From Straminergon stramineum (taxonomy: Eukaryota > Streptophyta > Bryopsida > Hypnales > Calliergonaceae): a stretch of DNA of 64,000 bases. This document shows, piece after piece, positions 23,443 to 36,000 of the stretch. A program made the position numbers and the translations under genes. The stretch lies in the NCBI GenBank assembly GCA_963920665.1, contig OY987273.1, forward strand, positions 15,130,501 to 15,194,500. The letters run 5' to 3'. Numbering within the stretch: position 1 is the stretch's first letter; each line of letters begins with the position of its first letter. The notes beneath the pieces were generated by a model, which had not been told where the DNA came from, did not search any database, and saw only the letters and a list, made by a program, of their open reading frames with translations.

Positions 23443-24158
23443 AGTGTTGATGATTTCACGGATTCAGAACACGAGGTGAATGATTCCTGTCTGAAAGTAA
23501 AGGTACACTAAGACGACGCGAAAAAACAACGAACTACAAATTGGTCCATCAACCAGGATAAGGCAGGCCACTTGAGTGTTCAACACACTGCACAGTGTTG
23601 CAATGACATGGACGAGGAAGGAAGGCTCGCGAGGAGTGATAAGTGCTAAGGAAATGGCAAGCAAAAAAAATTTCTGTCCCCCGATGATTGTTAGAGTGCT
23701 GATGATCATCAAGAACAAACAATCTCGATGAGAATTGCATAAGACTAGTGCCCAAGTGGACTACCCGAATCTGATTATGGTAGAACAAACCATTACCACA
23801 CATATTTGCTATCTGGGCACTTTAGAAAAGTTATTTATCAACTAAGAAACTAAATATTTTGAGAAAAGCCATTTGCAAGTAGAATGAAGATATTCCGACA
23901 AGAAATGAATTATTTGTGATTTTTCAAAATTTGTTGGCACAAAATTGGTAAAGTGTGGATATACCCATGCTAAACCACATGTTGACATGTTCCTTGCCCA
24001 AGTGCATTGTCATGATGCTAAAGGGTTGCTATAATTGTGGTAATAGGGGGGTGATTGACGCAAATGGGAGGGTCTAATAGATGTCAAAATTGGATGATTG
24101 ATAGTATTATGCCATATTTAACTATTTTTGGACTATTGAAAGTCCAAAATTAAAAAAA
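23443..24158. other. Upstream region of the ABCG gene
   Basis: Holds the presumed promoter and 5' leader on the minus strand. Two overlapping 84-codon open frames (23464-23803) look accidental. No clear TATA box can be assigned with confidence. Confidence 0.35.
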
Positions 24159-25179
24159 TTTAGAAATCTCCCAATGCATGGTATTAGGCAATACACTAGG
24201 AGATTTCTAGATACAATGAAGTTAATTTTTGTAAGGGTGTTGCAAGGCTCCCGATAGGTCAATTCAAGCACACAAACATGCATCTCAGGATATACATTAA
24301 CTATGAATGATGAAGTAAATAGTGTTTGAATGGATGCATGTTAGGCAATACATCGAGAGATATCTTGATACATTGAAGTTCATTTTGCTAAGGGTGGTAT
24401 AAGGCCCCCCAGAAGCACACAAACATGCATGTCAAAGACAACAAAAACTCTAAATGATAAAGTAAATGCTACTACTTCGAATGGGGGTCCTAAAGGTAGA
24501 GATTAAGTTACCTTGAAATCCCCCAATGGAATGCAAGCCTTGTAAGGCTAGTGAGTTCATTTTATATACCTAAACATTTTGGTCTTATGCATCTTATGCC
24601 CTCCTACAATGTTTGTTGCATGAATAGTGAATGTGAAAACTTTGCCTTATTTCATATTAACATAGTAGTTGACAACATAAACATTTCAGAGTAGTGAGGT
24701 AGGAGAATCCAGACAATGACAAGACCAAGTCATTGACAATGGAATAAAAGAAATGAAAATGAATATTGAAAATAGTAACTTATAGTGCAAGAAAGAGGAA
24801 AATTGTCTTGCAACATTCTAATAATCACTTAAGAGATTGAATACAAGAAAAGATAGAAGAACACATTCTGCTCTTCATTAATAAAATAAAAGCATCCTAT
24901 ACATTGTAGAAGCTTACACAACAATTGTTGGTAGTTGAACTGAAAGATAGAAAATCATATTTGGATATGCATGTTGCCACTTTCGCATTGGTCAGAAGGA
25001 AACATCGAGAGATCTCTCGATAGCCATGCCACTGCCACGCTGAGCAAAACAAAGCATAGGGAGATCACTCGATAGTTGTACTAGTATCTTGCCAAGCAAA
25101 ACAAAGCATCAGGAGATCTCCCAATAATCATGCTACAGTTATGACAAATAAAATAGAGAATTAGGAGATCTCCCAATAG
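24159..25179. repeat. GAGATCTC palindrome array beside DUF7869 copy 2, partly a 52-bp tandem repeat
   Basis: Palindromes related to those around copy 1 occur at about 24159-24180, 24194-24214 and 24351-24371. Four regularly spaced ones start at 25003, 25055, 25107 and 25160 (spacing 52, 52, 53). The best is CATCGAGAGATCTCTCGATA. The last four lie in a tandem repeat whose spacer includes AGCAAAACAAAGCAT. The array ends 27 bases from the stop of the minus-strand DUF7869-like pseudogene, the same position relative to the gene as in copy 1. Confidence 0.75.
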
Positions 25180-25205
25180 CCGTAAGACCACAATATAATA
25201 GTCAA

Positions 25206-26730
25206 TCAAGGGTCCACCTTGTTTTCCCTATTCAAATTTGTAGGGGCAACTTCTCTACTTTTCCTAGGAATAGTATAGGATTTCGGGTTAACTTTCTTAG
25301 ACCAATTCGCATATACTATATAAGATGCATCTACCCAAGTGGGAGGTATGTTTTCAACAACCCATTTCCCATACCAACAATTTTAGTACCTCAATTTCAT
25401 CGTACTTTCAAAATTATCTAGTCTCTAATATTGGAGCATGAACTTCTCATCGCTCTCATGTCCTTCCTCTTTGCAAACCTTGGACAATACTCTTCCTTGT
25501 TAGACAATACAAATTGAGGGGTCTTCAAGTCGAAGCAAAACCCATGAATCTATACAAATATCAACCCAAGGATTGAAGCTTTCCCTTGGCGCCTCATTTG
25601 TGGGTCCACAATAAGGTTCCAATTCCTCTTTCTCTAGAATCATGTCAACATGATTGACCATCGGCCCCTAGCAAGATGATTCTTGCACCCTCCAATTGTA
25701 TTTTGGCTAGAAGCCTTCAACCAATTTTAGAAGACAATCCACAAGTGGTTCCTTGACCTCACACAACACCTGTTTCTAATACTCCATGTATGGAGCAAAG
25801 ATGGTTGCAAATCCCTCGCATTTGGACATTCCATTTTCCTAGAAGTCAATGTACTTTTCAAGTCCTAACAGAATCAAACCCTTGTTCAAGGTCACTATTC
25901 GTGCCACTTCAAACGCCTTCTCTTGATTCCCTGATGTTGCTGGAACTTCGCTATCCCACATGGGCTTGAAAGGAACAAGTTTAGGACAACCCTTAGGAAG
26001 CTTGAGTAGACCCCTCTGGTCTTTCTTCCACAGGCATCAAGAAGGTCTATTAGATGGTAGCCACTATAAATCAATTGCTGACTACTTATACTTCATGACG
26101 AGGACTCCATCAGAATCCACATAGAATCGAAAGAGTTGCATCTCCCCTAAACCAAATAGTTTATCCATGCCACTACACAAGCAACCCTTGACGAACGACT
26201 TGAAATCTGCCACGACAAATTTGCCACCTCTTGGTTGAATTCTGGTATGAATGACAATTCCTAGGACTCTATGAAGGCTTTCATAAGGTTCGCAACAACA
26301 AATGTATTCTTGCTTTTCAAAGCCTTAGACAAGTGGCTAAAATATGCATCAATGTCCTCGTAAGTTTGTTCGACTAGTAGAAAACCGACCTGAATTTCCT
26401 TGAATACTCGTACAATAAGCAAGGACATGAACGCCATGAGTTACTAATTCTTCTTATCCTTAGCGGAGTTGTCAAGCTGAAAATAGAGATTCTTAGGAAG
26501 AGGGAGAGATCCACATCGAGCATCGTTTGGAATCAACTTCAAGGCCTCTATACACCTAGATTTCCCTCTAAATAGTGCCTCGAACATTGCATTCGCAAGT
26601 GAATAGGGGAAGAGGTTGCCAATCTCCCAAATCGACGGACCCTCAAGTTGATGAAATAGTTTAGATAACGATGAAATGGTGAAGTTCAAGTTGCTCGGCT
26701 AGCACACTAGTCAGGTGATTGCACGCTACA
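25206..26730 (-). pseudogene. Decayed DUF7869-like transposon gene, copy 2 (C-terminal half)
   Basis: The minus strand reads as a homologue of the C-terminal half of the 4.1-7.5 kb pseudogene. It includes NLYFQLDNSAKDKKN (about 26450), LFGLGEMQLFRFYVDSDGV, ENGMSKCEGFATIFAPYM, and the Trp-rich end with NCWYGKWVVENIPPTWVD, stopping at 25206. Many stops interrupt it. Several replace Trp codons that are intact in copy 1 (YW, FW, VW, YWRL), i.e. TGG-to-TAG. At least one frameshift is needed near 26300-26440. Similarity to copy 1 fades at about 26720, so the 5' half is missing. Not functional. Confidence 0.65.
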
Positions 26731-27783
26731 GTCGCTCGTTGGCCCAATGTACAAACAACTACAAGCAATACAAATTATACCATTTGCTGGTACGCCGTGT
26801 ATTCTGACAACTTCTCTGTTGTGTTGATAACTGACCCATGAGTTGGAGGGCATGTAGAGGCATTAGTTTGCTTCTTCGATGGTCTGCCTATACTTTTTTG
26901 GTGGTTGTCAAGTTTGATTCTCTTCTTCTAACAATGGACACATATGTATTAGAAACAATGATCAACATTGAAGTAGGGCGACACATGTAGGGTTCTTCTA
27001 TTGTTGTTAGTGAGGTATTGTTTGAAGGTTTAGTCACAAAAGAAGCAGAAAATCCTCTCTATTCTCCTACACCCTATATGAAGGTTTGTATTTGCAAGGC
27101 TTATTAGATTCATGTCATTTCACTTTTTTCCCTTACCATTTGAATTCAATAAAGACCTCATAGGAGTAGGAGAGATTTTGTGGTGAAATGTAATGTAGAC
27201 CTCTTAGTATTGATGGGCACCTCTTTTGTATTCTATTGTAATCTAGGATCTTGAAATGGTTCTTTATTGGGCACAATATGAAGGCATCACTAGTGTTGTG
27301 TTTGAATGCACTCTCCATTTTCATTCTCATGTGAATGTTTTTGTTTGTGTGTGATAGTGTGAGCACTTTAGTTCAAGGTAATGGTGAATAGAAGACTTGG
27401 AGATCAACATGTCGGATTCAAGAGGAAGGGACCTTGTGGAAGGGTGGAGGATTATAATGCCATGAAGGAGGATCTAAGAGATGGAGAGCAAAGAAACAAT
27501 ATAAGCTTCAACAATTATTGAAGGAGAGAGCAAAAGCAACGAGGTAGGAACAAAGATGTTTGCACGAGAGTTCTTGCTTGGTGTGTTTGAAATTGTGGAT
27601 TTTTTCACAACAAAGATGTAAGGTTGTCCAAAGGCATCTTCTACGTTGAAGATTATGGAGCAATTTCTAGAAGATGAACGTATTTATCCATTTCATCCTC
27701 CGTATTATCCTTTTGGACAAGATGCAAAAACTCAATTTGAATTCCTCAAAAACTATCAATAAGAGTTGTTTGAAATTCCCAAG
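26731..27783. other. Spacer without a recognisable gene
   Basis: AT-rich, with only short open frames (27133-27366, 27674-27892) that show no protein character. The 5' half of DUF7869 copy 2 would be expected here but is not recognisable. Confidence 0.35.
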
Positions 27784-29250
27784 TGTGAGCCCCCAACTCG
27801 TCACTAAGGTCTCGCTCTTTTTTTTTTTTTTTTCGTATTTTGTCATTTTAATTGCACTTTATTATACAAAAAAAACCCTAAAAAGAGTATAGAACCAAAA
27901 TAAGAATGTCATATTCCAATATAGTATTTGGTCTAGTTTGAGAATGTTGTAGCTAGAAAGGCCCAACCGCAAATTATAAATAGGTTAGAATCCAATTAAT
28001 CATGGTAAATTGGTCAATTATGAATGATGGGCATATCAGGCTCGAAACCCCACATGGAGGTCACATCTCCAAGCTAGAATTGGTTGAGGGAACCCTGGTG
28101 AGGCATACGGAACAATCTTGGAGATAAATTCTAGTTTCTACATTCCACCGACGAAATAGAAGAACCCCAATTTGTCGGCTTGTAGATGTGAAAAATACCA
28201 AGAGGAGACCATGGAGGAATCTAAGGTCTAATAAGAGTGGTTTAGGGGTGAATCCATGCCCGGGAACCAACGACGAAGTCAATTTGCCAAGATTCCCTCC
28301 AATAGGGAAGATTCCCTAGCCACCGATAATTAAATGAGGGGGTGGAAATTGTCCCCCTTGGGCCGATGTGTGGAGTAAAAATATGAGCCTACACATGTGT
28401 GATGGGATCTTATGGGAGGTTCCTCAAAAAATTTCGTAATTTTCTGATAGTCAGAAGATGTTGTTCTGGATGGTCAACTATCCAAATCTACGATGGGTAA
28501 TTCCTAGAAATTCCCCAAGTGGCAGTAAAATCCCACAAAAAATTATCATTGCATCATTTATGTTAAAAAGATTTCCTGACAAGTTTCATGACATTCCGAT
28601 AGTCAGAGGTACTTGAACTTGCAACATTCCCCAACAATTAACAGAAATTAAAATCCACAACGGATTTGACCAATGGAGCGGGAGCATACAAAGGCAGAAT
28701 GGAGCGCAAAATAGGTCTTTTTTCACTCCCTTGTTTCTATTTAGGAGCCTAGGCTAGTTATTTTTGCTAGAAAAGTCACCCCCCCCCAAGTTGGGATTTT
28801 ACCTAGTTTGTGGCGTTAAATTGGTGCTGGGTTTCGTTGTGATTTTGAAGATAGAAAAGGAGGAGGGGGATTTCTATGTAGTAAAGATGGCCTTCTAAAG
28901 CCAATGGTGAATTCCGTTTGCGATTTGGATTTACTCTCCAAAAATTAGCTTAGTGGGCCAATATAAGATGAAAACCTTGAGTTTTGGATGAAAATCCAAG
29001 AAGATAAGGTTAACTTAGATGAACGAGGAGAGGTGGGTGCCTAGGAAAGAGTATAAAAGGGCACCCCTTCCCCTCTCTCACCACCCCCTTTTTTTGTATA
29101 ATTGAGTCTGTTGGGTCCAATTGATGTTGGAATTGTGGCATTTTAGCCAAAAGCCTTGCAACGGTGTGTTTCTTGGGGACTTTTCGCAATTGTTGTTGTT
29201 TTTGGAGCTTTGTGAGTGTTTCTTTATCCACCCATGGTAAACAACTTCCA
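27784..29250 (+). repeat. Left inverted arm
   Basis: Starts TGTGAGCCCCCAACTCGTCA and runs through a T-rich tract, conserved blocks and a TATA-like GTATAAAAGG at 29051. It is the inverted partner of 32090-33504. Homology ends around 29250. Confidence 0.65.
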
Positions 29251-29524
29251 CAACAGGTTCCTTTTGTTTTGTCTTAATTTTATTTACTAACGGATGTCTA
29301 AGTGTTGTCCATTGAGCCTTCTAAGCAATAGACTCTTTTCTAAATGCCTAAATTCAAAGAAATCACTAGAAACGAACCTAATTGTAAAGATTAGTTCTAA
29401 CCAACACAGAGTTTTTCATTCGCTATGATTTTCTACTAAAATTGTTTAAAATCTAAATTTAGCTCTCCTAAATTATAGTTCAGATCATGCCATTTCCGAA
29501 AACATAAGACTTCCAAGAGTCGGA

Positions 29525-31380
29525 GATTCCTACAAGAAGTTATGACCGGATGAAGTTGGGGGGTTTAAGAGGCTATCTAAACTACATCCACTTTTTTTGA
29601 CACTTTCCTTATTTTGATTGATTACGAATTTTGGACCCCATCTTTATACTATTAGTTTCTACTCAAGGTCCAAGTCTAGAGCTCAATGGATGATCTTTGA
29701 GTGACTTCATCTGATCTTTGAGTGACTTCATCCGATCTTTGAGTAACTTCATCCATTCTTTGTTCCAAACTTCATCCTTCTATAATTATTGGAGTTTTAA
29801 GTATTTTCTAGAGTTTGAAGTGCTTCTAGATTCCTCTAAGTTCCTTCTATCCAAAGCTAACTCTAAATGTCCTACTTGGTTGTCTTCAAAAGATTTTAAT
29901 TCACTTTCTACTTCATTTCCAAGGTGCGGGACTTCTATTGTCAATTTACTATTTTCAGACTTTTGAGTTTTACTACTTGTATATCCTAGTATTACCTATC
30001 CATATTGCTAAAGAACATTTGTGTTGGACTTCCCTAGTGAAAGTTATGAGTGGATGAAGTTTGATTACTAATTGGTGTTTCTAAACTTCATCCGCAATTT
30101 CCTAATAATCTACAATTTGAAATTTCCTTTAAGCTTTACCTTTGACTTTGAGATTTCTAACACCATCTAAATTTTCATTCTTGTTCTTTTGGAATGAAAT
30201 TGACTAATTTTCATCCACTATGACTTCTAAACTTCATCTACTAATATCTTTCTCAATTTGACTCTGATTTCTAAGTGTAAGATATTTTTGGAAACCTCTA
30301 AGAAAGCTCTATCAGATTTTTATTTTATTTTAAAAAATACCTATTCTTGATGCTCTAACTTGTATTTATAATTTGGTTGAGTGTTAAAATAGCTAATCAA
30401 AGAAATTGAATGAAAGTTAAAGTGATTAGTGTCTTATCTTAGAATTTGCCTCATGTAGGAGGTGGTCATAAACTCCTTTCAACTCCCCATCATTTGTCAT
30501 GTTGGAGTCTTTCTTGGAATTTTACTTACCGCTTAAAAAGGTGATTCTAATACAAGTTGGTGGAAGTTGATGAGACTTTTTCTTTTCTTTCTTCTCCTAC
30601 TTCTTCCTTTTCTTTCTATTTAGATTTTCTAATTTGTTGATTAATATATTCTATAAATTCCTATCCACTACTTTATGATCTGGTTGAATGTTATCCTTAA
30701 AGTCAATAATCTCTTACTACTATGCTATTGGCTATTCAAATTCTCTTGATGTCTTTTCTAATCTTTTTCTTCTTCTAAACCTCCTTGCTACTCTGTCTCT
30801 TCTTCATTCTGCACGTGCATGTTGGAGTTGGAGAATTTGTGTATGTGAAGAGTTTTAAAAATTTGTAGAAATGGAATGCAATGTTTTTATAGAGCTTCTT
30901 CTCTACTTCTCCCTATTGTAGTTTGTAGGCTAATGAGAGAAAGAATAGTGAGCTAGAAGTTACTAATTTCTACACTCTTTGATGCTAATTGATGCTTCTA
31001 TCTCTAATTTCTTCTCCCTAATTCTACTTCTATGTATTCTTGCTCTCAATCTGACTTTTGACAAATTCCAATTTTTAGATTTTTTAGAATTTTTCCTTCT
31101 AGTGTCTAAAATCAAATTTCCAAATTCATAAAGCACTTGCAAATTGGACCTTCCTAGCAAAAGTTATGCATGGATGAAGTTTAATTGCTAATTAGTGATT
31201 AAAAACTTCATCCGCTCACTATTCTTAGATGGTAATCTCAAATTCACTTTTGATTACAAAATTAAACTCTAATTTTTTCCTAACTTCTAATCCTACTCTT
31301 TCGATTTGTTTGGATGAGTTTAACACTTTTTCATCCAATTTGAGTATTAAACTTCATCCGCTCATAACTCACTGATTTCA
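29525..31380. repeat. Dispersed hairpin motif GGATGAAGTTT...AAACTTCATCC
   Basis: A block of the form CTTCC-AG...AAGTTATG...GGATGAAGTTTRATT, followed within 20-45 bases by AAACTTCATCCGC, occurs near 29535-29592 (degenerate), 30030-30096, 31147-31210 and 31313-31365. It recurs in reverse orientation at about 35900-35985. The two halves are inverted and could form a stem. The rest of the region is AT-rich and non-coding. Confidence 0.6.
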
Positions 31381-32089
31381 ACTCGAATTTTTTCATATCT
31401 TATGTTTTTAGAAACCTCTCAAACTCTACTTTCTGATTTTAAACTCAATTGTATACTATCACTTCTTCTCTTTACTCTTGGCCTTGGTTATAAATAAACA
31501 CTAACACAAAGAAATGGCCAACTTGTCTAAACTTCTGCCAAGAAGGCTAAATAGCTTAACAGGGTTTAAAGCTTCACCATATTTGGGATTTTTTTTCTAA
31601 AATTCTATCACTCCTAAAACTTACAAAGTCAAAACTTTGCCGTATTTCCAAAAACTCAGTAAATTCCTATCAAATCTTAAAGATCAAAGTCGAAGCTTCA
31701 TCGTGGATTGGTAAGCATAAGGAATAACACAAAGGTTTGATGAAGGAAAATTAAAACTAGGTTGGAATCAAGAGTGTTAGTACAACAACATCTACTATGT
31801 TAGTGTTAGTATAACAATTATCCACGAGATGTGTTAATACAAAAAATTAGTACAAAAAATCATAATCATAACAAACTACAGGTTTTCCCTAAGCGGCATC
31901 GCTAGTCATGAGGGAAGAATCCTCTAGGATTAGTGCACAATACTATAATCCTAAACAAGGACTCAAAGGAATAGCAAATATAACATAATAAGAGTTAGTA
32001 CAACCAAAGTACTACCAAATTTCTACCAAAACTTCAAAAACAAGTACAAAGACAACAAATATGACTTGAAGGGACCCCAATGTCCTTGA

Positions 32090-33504
32090 AGGCTTCACAA
32101 AATAGCAACAAAAAGAGCTTGAAATGCTCCAAAAACACCACGTTCACAACTTTGGCTTAAAAATGGCCAAAAGTCTACGTTTAATGGACCAACGTGTTTA
32201 CAAAGCAAAAATAATGGCTAAAAGAGGTGATTTGAGAAAAGAATGAGTGTCCTCATATACTCTTTCAAGGGTACCCACCTCCTCTCATTTAAACTTATCA
32301 ATTAGGATTTTCATCCTAATTTACCAATTTTTACTTTTTACGCTGGTTCATTTTCTAACTTTTGGAGATTAATTCCAAATCACAAATGTATTACGCCATT
32401 GGCTTCAGAAGGCCATTTTTCATCTAGAGAAATTCCCCACCCCTTCTCCTAACTTCAAAATTTCGACAAAACCTAATGCCAACTTCATACCAAAAAGGGT
32501 TAAAAACCCAACTTTTGGAATTTGACTTTTTTGAAAAAAATAACTAGCCTAGGCTCTTAAGTAGGTGTAGTGGAGTAAGAAAAGTCATATCTTTGACCTC
32601 ATTCTGCTTTCATATGCTCCCGTTCCATTGGTCAACTCCACTGTAATATTTAAATTTTGTCGATTATTGAGGAATCTTGCAAGATTGGGTTCTTCTGACT
32701 ATTAGAATGTCTTGAAACTTGTTGGAGCGTCTTACTAACATAAAAGAAGATATTCTAATTTTTAGTGAGATTTTACTACCCCTTGGGAAATTTCTAGGAA
32801 TCTCCTATTGCAGGTTTGGGGAGTTGACCATCTGAAAAGGTATCTTCTAACTATCAAAAAAATCCAAATTTTTTTGTGGAACCTCCAATGTAATCCTAAA
32901 ACACATGTGTAGACTCATATTTTTATTCTACACATCAACCTAGGGGGAACAAAATCCACCCCCTTGTTTAATTATCGGTGGCCAGGGAATCTTCCATACC
33001 GGAGGGAATCTTGGCAAAACAACTTTGTCATTGTTTTTTGAGCATGGTTTTAACCCCAAGTCACCCTCTTTGGACCAGAGATTCCTCCACAGTCTCGTCT
33101 TGGTATTTTTGACATTTGTAAGCCAATAATTTGGGTTCCACTATTTCGTCAATGAAATAGGGAAACTAGAACCTATCTTCGGGAAATGACCTATGTGCCT
33201 CACCACAGTTCCCTCATCCAATATTTGCCAAGCGATGTCCCTTCTATGTGGGGTTTTGAGCATGACATGCTCATAACTTGTAATTACCACAATTAGTTGG
33301 GTTCTAATTTATTAACAAGTGGGATTTGAATCTAATTAGTAAAAAACAATCAAAATATGACCAAATACTATATTGGCATGTAACATAGGTATTTTGGTTT
33401 TACGCTCTTTTGGGGGCTTTTTGTACTATTTTCTACACTTATTTTTGCAAAAGAAATAAAAAAAAAAGATTAATAAGTCATCGGTGACGAAATAGGGGCT
33501 CACA
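32090..33504 (-). repeat. Right inverted arm
   Basis: The reverse complement matches 27784-29250 with many substitutions and small indels. The sequence just inside it (about 31400-32070) is matched in inverted orientation by 33540-34200, so further rearranged pieces of the same repeat continue outward. Confidence 0.65.
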
Positions 33505-33509
33505 AGCTC

Positions 33510-36000
33510 ACAAGTTCGTTTGTGGGTCTCTTGCCTTTTTTTTTGATTGAGTGTAGTACTAACTCTCCTGAGCTTAAGTTTGGAAGCTTTTACTAACTTT
33601 CGAGGTTGTTAGAATTATGGATGCTTATTTTTAAGAGATTTTTTTGGTCATTTACCTTGTTGTGTTGTGTACTAACCCTAGTGCAACCCCCCATGTGACT
33701 GGTGATGCCGCTTTGGGGGGCCTTTAGTTCAAGTTATTGATGTTACTAACCTGTGTCGTTGGCCTTTGAATGTCCAAGACTCCAAGGTCATTTCTTTGTT
33801 TTTTGTCCTTGTCCCTAACGATGACATGTTATTCCTTGGTTGAAAGGCATGAGAGTATGAGGGTAGTGGGTCCCACCCGTATGGCGAAGCTTTAAACCAT
33901 AGGGTAAAAAGAGTCCTTAGGGGGTGTGAGATTGGGGAGGAATGATGAAGCTTTGAACCCCCTTGGGGTGAAAAGTCTTAGTAGTGTGTTAAAAAGGGGG
34001 ACGATAGTGAAGCTTTGAACCCCCCTAGGGTAAAAAGTATTAGCAATGCATTAAAACCACCTCACAGGAGAACCATGAGACCACATGGTCCCTTTCTCTA
34101 TAAGGTTTAGTTCCCAAAATGCGAGGGGGACAAACAAGGTTTAGGTCTCAAAAATAGGAACTAGAAGTCGAGGTTAGCATAGGGGGTAATTAGCAAAGCC
34201 TTTGCCTAAACAAGCCTAGTCCATCACCCACTAGCAATAATGCCACCCCTCAACAGCACCCCCACCCCCCCTCCTTGTTTTTGAACTTACCCTAGGGAAA
34301 GGAGATGAACATTCTAGCAACTTAGCACCCCCTACCCAATATCCGGGCAAGAGTAGCCAGGGCTGAACATCAAGCCACTAGGTATGGGGGGGGGTCTTGT
34401 GATCAACCATCGGGCTATTCCATTCCTGGGGTCTTGTAAATAACCAATAGGCGGGCCACTATTGGGTCCCATAATTGACCATTGGACCGGCACCCATAGG
34501 GACCCCATCATTAACCATTGGGCTAGCCACGTGGGGTCCCATAAATAACCAACAAGCGGGCCACTATTGGGTCCCATAATTGACCATTGGACCGGCACCC
34601 ATAGGGACCCCATCATTAACCATTGGGTTGGCCACTTGGGGTCCCGTAATTGACCATCGGGCTGGCACCCATGGGAATCCCATCATTAACCATTAGGCTA
34701 GCCCATCTGGGATCCTGTATTTGACCATTGAGCTGGCCATTGTTGGGGTTCTATAATTGACCATCGGGTTGGTCTATCAAGAGAGAGGTCCAAGGCTAAG
34801 GGGAGAAAAGTCCAGGGAGTGGGGAGTGAAAAAAGAGAGTCCAACGACTAGGGGAGGACTACCCAGGAGGGATGGAGTAGGGTACACTAATCAAAGGAAA
34901 GGGAGACGATTAACTAGAGTACCTAGCTGCATTAATCAAACGCCGGGGCAGGGTAGCCAACTCCTTGTCTCCCATAAAACAACACCGAAACAATAAGCAA
35001 GGCTAAAAGAATGGAAGAAGATTGAAGAGGAGGAAAGCAATTTGAAAGGTAGGGGTGGTGGTTGATAAGATAGGAGGGAAAATCCTCAAGACTTACTTAG
35101 GCCCTTAGATTAGAAGTAGGTAATCACCCTGAGATTAAGTGTGAGACGTAAAAGTAGAATGTAAGAAGTAGCTCAACTTAGAAGGAGGGATGATTCATAT
35201 TTAAGATTAGCTTAGTAGGTAGATTGGGGGTTAGTTGGGCCACCTCAGAGTGTGGAAGGAAATAAAAGAAGGGAGGAGGAAAGAAATAGGTAGAAAATCA
35301 ACAATTAAATCCTTATACCAATTTATTTTATGAGTAGAACGATGGTTCGTTGTCTCACAGCATGGGAGTTCATGGCGGAGGAGGTAGAGCTTCCGGTGGA
35401 CGCAACCAACAATGCAAGTTCTGAGGTATGAGTTAACCCTTTCCAACCCCTCTCTAGGCCCCTAATCAGAGGCTAGTGGTGTGAGCCGAGGCCTACCCTG
35501 AGGTTAGACCCTTAGGACTGTAGGTCACGTCATTTCCAGGGACATAAGCTTAGAGAAGAAGGTCGTGGCTTCCCCAAACCCTAAGGCGTGCCCAAATTGG
35601 GTGAAAATTGAGAAAGTTATAGCCAAATGAAGTTTAGGATCAAATTGGATGAAGGATAGCTACACTCCGAGTTAGATAGGGAATTAAACACATTAGGAGG
35701 AGGCTCCCAACTAGGGTCCAAGGCCAAAGAGAAAAGTCAATTCCAAGTTGTAGGTTAGGAGAAATTAGCAGATGAAGTTTGGGTAAGGCTTGGATGAAAA
35801 TTCAGTAGAAATCCTCGATTAGGGTCCAACTCCAGATCTGGGTAGGGTCAATCCTTTTGAACCATTACCAAAAATTTCAGATCTTTCTGAATTGGGGAAC
35901 TAGGTGTAATAGATGGATGAAGTTTGAAGAACAAAGTAGCAATTAAACTTCATCCACCCATAACTTTGGCTAGGAAGGTCGGATAGGGTCAAGTCTTATA
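33510..36000. other. Rearranged repeat DNA related to the inverted-arm element
   Basis: The part at 33540-34200 matches the reverse complement of about 31400-32070 (shared GATGCCGCTT and TGAAGCTTTRAACCC blocks). The part at 35600-36000 carries the GGATGAAGTTT motif in reverse. Between them lies a minisatellite. Open frames at 34332-34616, 34757-34996 and 35231-35446 are shadows of repeats and are not supported as genes. Confidence 0.5.
34438..34762. repeat. Minisatellite, about 35-bp unit with 105-bp higher-order period
   Basis: Units of the type ATTGACCATTGGRCYGGCAC, alternating with ATAACCAAYARGCGGGCCAC and ATTAACCATTGGGCTAGCCA, recur about nine times. The triplet of units starting at 34441 repeats almost exactly at 34546 (period 105). 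Later units are more diverged. The repeats make one minus-strand frame open by chance. Confidence 0.8.

Larger units (their letters stand above)
27784..33504. mobile_element. Large element with inverted arms of about 1.4 kb, TGTGAGCC...GGCTCACA ends
   Basis: The left arm (27784 to about 29250) and the reverse complement of the right arm (33504 back to about 32090) align throughout. Shared blocks include CCAATATAGTATTTGGTC, AACCCCACAT near the same relative place, CACCGATAATTAAA, GAGCCTAGGCTAGTTATTTT and TGGCCTTCTRAAGCCAATGG. Each arm has a TATA-like site pointing inward (GTATAAAAGG at 29051; the equivalent at about 32260 on the other strand). The ends are TG...CA, as in LTRs, but the arms are inverted rather than direct. 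No matching 5-bp target duplication was found and no ORF lies between the arms. It may be a decayed fold-back element, or two LTRs brought together in opposite orientation. Confidence 0.65.

Noticed and set aside
25003..25179. CRISPR-like regular repeats (52-bp period)
   Set aside because: The spacers are themselves repeated and the setting is eukaryotic; this is a tandem array, not a repeat-spacer array.
34332..34616. A 94-codon minus-strand ORF with internal repeats
   Set aside because: It is a translation of the minisatellite; the 35-base unit times three is a multiple of three, so the frame stays open by chance.
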